Below are positions 28,001 to 32,133 of a DNA stretch of 32,133 nucleotides, in pieces. A model generated the notes under the pieces. The model did not search any database. It saw only the letters and a list, made by a program, of their open reading frames with translations, and had not been told where the DNA came from. How positions within the stretch are numbered: position 1 is the first letter of the stretch; each line of letters starts with the position of its first letter. The translations under genes were made by a program, and so were the position numbers. Origin of the DNA: JAGDZR01 sp049115695 (lineage in GTDB: Bacteria > Bacteroidota > Bacteroidia > Cytophagales > Cyclobacteriaceae); contig JAGDZR010000028.1 in the NCBI GenBank assembly GCA_049115695.1, forward strand, positions 1-32,133, in the 5' to 3' direction.

Positions 28001-31000
28001 AGAGACACCAGAGTTTACAGTTTTAATCACTGAAATCAGCCCACTTACCAATTGCACAACGCCTGATGGTGAGTTAGCTGTTTCGGTAATCGAGTTGGAT
28101 GAAAATGGCGATCCTGATACTGTTGATACAGGCTATTCTTTCACCTGGTATGTGGCAAGTGAAGGCGTAACGCCTATTGCTACCGGTACTTCGTTAGTCA
28201 ATAGATCTGCTGACACTTATTCAGTGACAGTTGTCAATCAGACGAGTGGTTGTATTGAAAATGGAACCGGAGATATCAGTACTGCCTTAGTATTGCCTGC
28301 AGCCCCTACCATAACGGTTACGCATGTAACCGATTGTGATAACATTGAGTCTGGCATTGCATCAGCAAGTGTAGGAGGTAATACATCTGACTATGACTTT
28401 TTATGGTATCATGGATCAATCGTGACGCCTTCTGAAGATGCAATTACCGCCAGCTATGAAGACCTTGCTCCGGGCGTTTATACTGTTGTGGCCAGAGATA
28501 AAACAACGCTTTGTGAATCTGTTGCCGTTACTGATACGATTGACGCGCCGGATGGATACCCTTTCCCTACTACTACCTTGATTAATCACAACACGTCATG
28601 TGACACACCAAATGGATCCGTTTCAGCGGATGCTGATGGAAATGGAACTGTGACTGGTTACACATTTGAGTGGTATTATGGTGACAATACTTCCAATAGC
28701 AACAAACTACCAAATAATGGACATCCAAACATTGAAGTCTCTGATGACGGATCTACTTTGACTGGGTTGGATGCTTCTACTTATACGGTAAAAGTCATCA
28801 ATGATGCAACGAATTGTTTTGATACAGACACTATCTCAATCGAGGATAATTCAATTGCCCCAGATTGGAATTTTGTTGAACAAGTAGATGCCGGTCTTTC
28901 CGTTGATATTCAAGGCAAAGCTTATGTCACAATGCCTCAGTTGATCGGTGGCCAGCAGGGAATTACTATTTCATACTGGGCCAATCTAAGTGCCAATAAC
29001 TACCTGAATGATCACATCATCTTCTCCTCAGGAGGATCATCAGAGTCTCAAACCATACTCTGGACTGACAATACCGATGGATTGGCCTTTGTGGTGAAAG
29101 CAGAAAACGATGGCGGAAGAGGCAGGATCAATACCACCTATAAGCCAACAGGATGGACACAGGTGACAGGTACCTGGTCTTTTGAAAGCGGGATTATGAA
29201 AATCTATGCCAATGGTGTATTGATAGGAAGCGAACCTTATGCAGGAACTCCTGACGGTTTGTACAATGCAGGAACTGAAATGTATCTGGGTAGAGATGGA
29301 AATGCGGGTGTTAATAAGTTTTCTGGTGAAGTAGACGAGTTCAGACTGTATGACAGAGCGCTCAGTGAGTCAGAAATAGCTACCCTCCTTTGTGATCCAA
29401 ATTCAGGTAGCACGGACGGAATTCTTGCAAATTATGATTTTAATACTGATATGGGTACTACTCAGGGAAGTACGATCCCTGATGCTTCAGGAAATGGAAA
29501 CGATGCATTTGTGGATTGGAATGGATCAGCCAATAATGGCTCACTGACCTATACCGATTCTGATATTCAATGTCCGATATCTGATCAGGCTACAGCCAAT
29601 ACAAGTTGTGACCCTGATAATCCAAATGGTCAGATTGACCTGAGAGATGGAGTTGATCCTACAACAGCTAGTTACACTTATACCCTTTACAGTGGCTATA
29701 CAACAGATACCCAAATTGCTCAGAACACGACAGGTGTCTTTAGTAACCTCTCTGATGGATTTTACACCGTCATGGCTGGTGTAGATGGCTGTGAGACGGC
29801 TCCTCTATCATTGTCTATCCCAACCATTGAAGACAGTCCAATCATTTCAGAATCTACTACTGATGACTTGGGTTGTGAAATTGGCAGTGGGACCATTACA
29901 CTGACCACTTCGACCAATCTATCAGGAGAGCCGGATTCTTACACTTACGAAATTTTCAATGGTCAGAATACTACAGATCTTCTGCAACAAGAAACTGTCA
30001 CAGATGGTTCAACTGGCTTTACCTTTACGGGATTAGCTGAAGGCGTTTATCGTGTTCGGGTGACCAATGACAGCATTCAATGTCAAAGCACGAAGGATAT
30101 CATCGTGTCCAATAGCTCAGTAGATCCTACCTGGGATACCGGCTCGACTAATAATTTTGACAATACCTCTTGTGATGAAAATAATCCTAACGGTCAATTA
30201 CAGGTATTTGTAACTGGCGGAAATACGGATTACACTTTCACTTGGTATGACGGCAGTACGATTGATGCTGCAGCATTAAGAGCAAATGATACAACCAATA
30301 CATTGGCAAGTCTGGGTGATACTACTTACACGGTTGTGGCCACCAGCAATGTCACAGGTTGTAGTACTACTCCTTATACGCTGACGATTGTTAATGATCT
30401 ATTCGTTCCGGACATTCAAATCGCCGAACTTTCAGAAGATGGCGGTTGTGGTGTAGGGTCTGGACAGTTGGAAGGATTTGTTATAGAGGATGGAACTGGT
30501 AATCTGTTGGATGAGGATGCTTCCATCGGGTTTCAGTGGTACAAAGGAACTGACACAAGTATTCCGGACAGTTTATCAGGCGATGACCACACAAGCCCTG
30601 ATACGCTTTCTGCTGGAGTTTATACCTTATTGGTCTTTGATTCAGCTACGAGCTGTACGGCTACTCAGCAATTCACATTAAATCGTAATCCGGTACTCCC
30701 TGCAATTGTTTCAGCTACCACAGCAGCCAACACATCATGCAATGATGCTAACTACACAGGTGGGGTTACTCTGGTTGTTTCATTTGATGGAACAAATCCG
30801 GTTGTTGATTTTAATGGTTACTCCTTCGATTGGTATGTAGGCAATGATGACTCAGGTACTCCATTACAGGATAATGTAAATGCTTCGGACGGATCAATTC
30901 CGCAAGGCGCCAATACAGAATCAATTACTGGTCTTTACGGTGGTCAATACACAGTTGTGATCACTGCCCCTAATGGTTGTGAGTCTGTAGAGAAAACTTA

Positions 31001-32133
31001 TGATGTAGACTTTACTCCTACCCTACCTGCCGCTGATACATTGGCTGCTGGCACCAACAGCAATACGGTATGTAACAATGATCTGGCATTGGCCAATAGC
31101 AGTGCTTACAATGGACAAATTACATTGGACTTCTCTAGTGGTTCTGGAGGAGTAGCCGGTGATTATTCTTATCAATGGTTTGTCGGACAGTCTACGGCTT
31201 CAGGTGATGCTTTGACTACCGCCATTTCTGGTAGTGATGTGAGTACTGCGGGCGTTGCTGCCAATATTCCTGGTGGCACATATACCGTCATTATTCAAAA
31301 TACTTCTACTCAATGTAGTGATACATTGGAGTTTGCTTTGGATGATGCGACAGCTACTGCTCCTGTCATAGACAACACAACTCCTGAGGTTGACTATGAT
31401 GTTGATTCAGTAACTCTATGTTCTGGCACTCCAGATGGTAGCATTGAACTCTTACAAATCGATGGGTCGACTGATCTGTCTGGATTCTACTTCCTATGGT
31501 ACTCCGGTTCTGATACTACCTCTGGCACATTCCTCGGCAACAACGCTGCTGTGGATTCTACTTCTCTTCTGGATAATCAGGGAGCTGGACAATACACTGT
31601 GATAGCTATTGACTCTACAACTGGTTGTGCCTCAGCAGAAGTGACTTTCCAAATTGATGAAGACCTAGCGCTACCTACAGCAACACAAAGTGCTTATGGA
31701 GCTGGTTCAACTGAAAACTCAGTATGTGATTCAGACCTCACAATAGGAGCCAATTACTCTGGAATTCTGCAGATTACTCCTGACTATGGAGTGGTAGGTG
31801 ACTTTTCCTATGAATGGCATACAGGTTCTGCTGGTGCTGTTGCAGCTAGCAACATTGTAAATACTACTACAATACCGGGTGTTGCTGGTGAAACATCAAA
31901 CACACTTTCTAATATCCCAGGAGGTACTTACTCAGTCATTATGAGTCACGGTACTAATGGCTGTACAGACACTTTGCAATTCTCTTTGACTGATAACGTC
32001 GGTACTGCTCCTGCTATTGACATGGCTACTCCGGAAGTTGATTATGATGTCGACTCGGTGACCGTCTGTTCAGGCACTCCTGATGGTAGCATCCAAATCC
32101 TTGAAATCGACAATTCTACCGACCTGTCTGGAT
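25068..32133 (+). CDS. Giant secreted SprB-like adhesin, 3' end outside window
   Basis: Open from ATG 25068 to the window end (2355 codons, no stop found). The signal peptide ends LQLHAQ. The mature N-terminus carries a Cys/Asp-rich motif (CTDGIDNNGDGFVDC) common in Bacteroidota surface proteins. Seven FG-GAP blades lie at about residues 93-490 (DIDSDGTPE to DVDNDGSSE). Next come a CARDB-like domain (about 595-720), a MAM-like jelly roll (about 757-910), a LamG domain (about 1267-1500), and about twelve SprB-like repeats before and after the LamG, each with a C..(D/N)..(N)G(Q/S/E)(I/L) start and a GTYTV..(.N)..(T)GC end. SprB-type proteins are T9SS-exported adhesins, in some species for gliding. 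The gene lies in the same direction downstream of a PorP/SprF-SPOR gene. A sorting domain is expected but not visible here. Confidence 0.88.
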   Translation, partial: MKSNFKPFLVTIISFVFTLQLHAQDEICTDGIDNNGDGFVDCYDELCSDGDDCSDFFVGNDIECRDEPTDDPTFSMRLQWGSPDESANSHSSPAVGDIDSDGTPEVIATNKQNKTISILDGVFGNYDQNIKNASGQEEPYVLDYEPENAVVIGDIDGGDGYAEIVVVEDKGRIVELLRYDENTQQLYSDWKVTFADNVGMPGMADFNGDGIVEIYFRDVIIDARDGSTIVNSAGGDWQIDYAHGAIAVDILPDAFCANCSGLELITGADIWAVSIPNGGGSGSKSSAANINDLINADLGNNIDYHVKYYNNWKDQWTSISVADFDQDGDMDVLMSGALGEDYTDPTTIFYWDVNEGEYYTYADPSNDHPRGTGRINIADVNGDGNMNAIYISDQKLYALAPPDPADADPQLSTIWVKGVKEGSSGFTGCTLFDFNGDGAFETIYRSESELYIIDGTDGSTSTTLPCVSRTQEEYPIVADVDNDGSSEICVPCYTSDATPFNPYSNTRFSQIRVFEASGGEIWQPSRTVWNQHGYYNVNINDDLTIPVQQQDHTAVFGNVDCETGAVSEVRALNGFLNQSTYIETTGCPSYVSPDINLLQVSDATVSQCPETEFTVTFDIRNDGDTDISGSLPVTFYAGDPTIEGSTRLNTEVLIISDFTVGSTQTLSTTADGPGGEFELFVVINDNGSSDPPISLNSAGIAECETDNNIGSIIATYEPFSITTEKIKDNEKCFDEYPDNGQARAFYFGAIDTGSETFWLEDFQDLSDGDVVDNGDTQWSISGGSSGSWGVGQYSGGNAFIVNKSGGKNLGGMITWSSEDIDISGHSDVSFSIDLIASSAQESSGDWRDIQNVYYTLDGGTRESVTAQAGSFDFYQASVSELNGTTLKIEVEVHNTGSNEYMEFDNIVVEGTPPPTAGELTETDGFIFNWYRDGDFSAPVYTGSLYADMADGTYDVVALYTESNCYSDTSATNQIVITRETPEFTVLITEISPLTNCTTPDGELAVSVIELDENGDPDTVDTGYSFTWYVASEGVTPIATGTSLVNRSADTYSVTVVNQTSGCIENGTGDISTALVLPAAPTITVTHVTDCDNIESGIASASVGGNTSDYDFLWYHGSIVTPSEDAITASYEDLAPGVYTVVARDKTTLCESVAVTDTIDAPDGYPFPTTTLINHNTSCDTPNGSVSADADGNGTVTGYTFEWYYGDNTSNSNKLPNNGHPNIEVSDDGSTLTGLDASTYTVKVINDATNCFDTDTISIEDNSIAPDWNFVEQVDAGLSVDIQGKAYVTMPQLIGGQQGITISYWANLSANNYLNDHIIFSSGGSSESQTILWTDNTDGLAFVVKAENDGGRGRINTTYKPTGWTQVTGTWSFESGIMKIYANGVLIGSEPYAGTPDGLYNAGTEMYLGRDGNAGVNKFSGEVDEFRLYDRALSESEIATLLCDPNSGSTDGILANYDFNTDMGTTQGSTIPDASGNGNDAFVDWNGSANNGSLTYTDSDIQCPISDQATANTSCDPDNPNGQIDLRDGVDPTTASYTYTLYSGYTTDTQIAQNTTGVFSNLSDGFYTVMAGVDGCETAPLSLSIPTIEDSPIISESTTDDLGCEIGSGTITLTTSTNLSGEPDSYTYEIFNGQNTTDLLQQETVTDGSTGFTFTGLAEGVYRVRVTNDSIQCQSTKDIIVSNSSVDPTWDTGSTNNFDNTSCDENNPNGQLQVFVTGGNTDYTFTWYDGSTIDAAALRANDTTNTLASLGDTTYTVVATSNVTGCSTTPYTLTIVNDLFVPDIQIAELSEDGGCGVGSGQLEGFVIEDGTGNLLDEDASIGFQWYKGTDTSIPDSLSGDDHTSPDTLSAGVYTLLVFDSATSCTATQQFTLNRNPVLPAIVSATTAANTSCNDANYTGGVTLVVSFDGTNPVVDFNGYSFDWYVGNDDSGTPLQDNVNASDGSIPQGANTESITGLYGGQYTVVITAPNGCESVEKTYDVDFTPTLPAADTLAAGTNSNTVCNNDLALANSSAYNGQITLDFSSGSGGVAGDYSYQWFVGQSTASGDALTTAISGSDVSTAGVAANIPGGTYTVIIQNTSTQCSDTLEFALDDATATAPVIDNTTPEVDYDVDSVTLCSGTPDGSIELLQIDGSTDLSGFYFLWYSGSDTTSGTFLGNNAAVDSTSLLDNQGAGQYTVIAIDSTTGCASAEVTFQIDEDLALPTATQSAYGAGSTENSVCDSDLTIGANYSGILQITPDYGVVGDFSYEWHTGSAGAVAASNIVNTTTIPGVAGETSNTLSNIPGGTYSVIMSHGTNGCTDTLQFSLTDNVGTAPAIDMATPEVDYDVDSVTVCSGTPDGSIQILEIDNSTDLSG
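31032..32133 (+). repeat. Two-module tandem duplication in SprB-like repeats, second copy cut
   Basis: Module A (anchor Cys codon at 31071) recurs at 31725, 654 bases on. Module B (anchor Cys codon at 31419) recurs at 32067, 648 bases on. Module B copies share PEVDYDVDSVT, CSGTPDGSI and STDLSG. The A-B pair was duplicated as a unit of about 217 codons, and more copies probably follow outside the window. Confidence 0.8.

Overview
The window looks like a chromosomal segment of a Bacteroidota bacterium, most likely a free-living member of the Cytophagales (inferred). The evidence is type IX secretion (T9SS) features: a PorP/SprF-family protein, a CHU_C/type B C-terminal sorting domain, SprB-like repeats and very large secreted multidomain proteins. 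PorT-like outer-membrane barrels, moderate-to-low GC and weak or absent Shine-Dalgarno sequences fit as well. No tRNA, rRNA, transposase, integrase or CRISPR array is visible. Nearly all of the DNA codes for protein; no gene-free stretch exceeds 200 bases.

Region A (18420 down to 1, minus strand) is one tightly packed transcription unit of six genes. In order of transcription they are: a membrane protein with an ATP/ADP-translocase-like domain, HEAT-like repeats and a cyclic-nucleotide-binding-like domain (18420-15124); a protein with three TIR/DUF4062-like segments (15065-13590); an nSTAND ATPase with one transmembrane helix, a coiled coil and a seven-bladed WD40 propeller (13593-10309); an outer-membrane barrel with a periplasmic helical head (10300-9182); a lipoprotein predicted to be a seven-bladed propeller (9175-7814); and a giant secreted LamG/cadherin-like repeat protein (7721 to beyond position 1). 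Spacings from the TIR-like gene to the lipoprotein gene are 8 bases or less, with an ATGA overlap. By predicted location the products run from cytoplasm to cell surface. My main hypothesis is an envelope-spanning STAND/TIR signalling or assembly system. A clear hairpin terminator at 18570-18603 separates this unit from the next gene.

Region B (18614-19435, minus) is a stand-alone PorT-like barrel gene, divergent from Region C.

Region C (19629 to 32133, plus) is a T9SS surface-protein locus. A PorP/SprF barrel fused to a SPOR peptidoglycan-binding domain overlaps by 8 bases a secreted protein with an IPT domain, a seven-bladed FG-GAP propeller, Ig-like domains and a type B sorting domain. After a 185-base spacer rich in competing inverted repeats comes a second giant secreted protein (FG-GAP propeller, CARDB-like, LamG and SprB-like repeats), cut by the window end.

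Both window ends therefore lie inside giant repeat proteins. The left one contains two runs of N that fall in near-identical repeats and break the reading frame only artificially.
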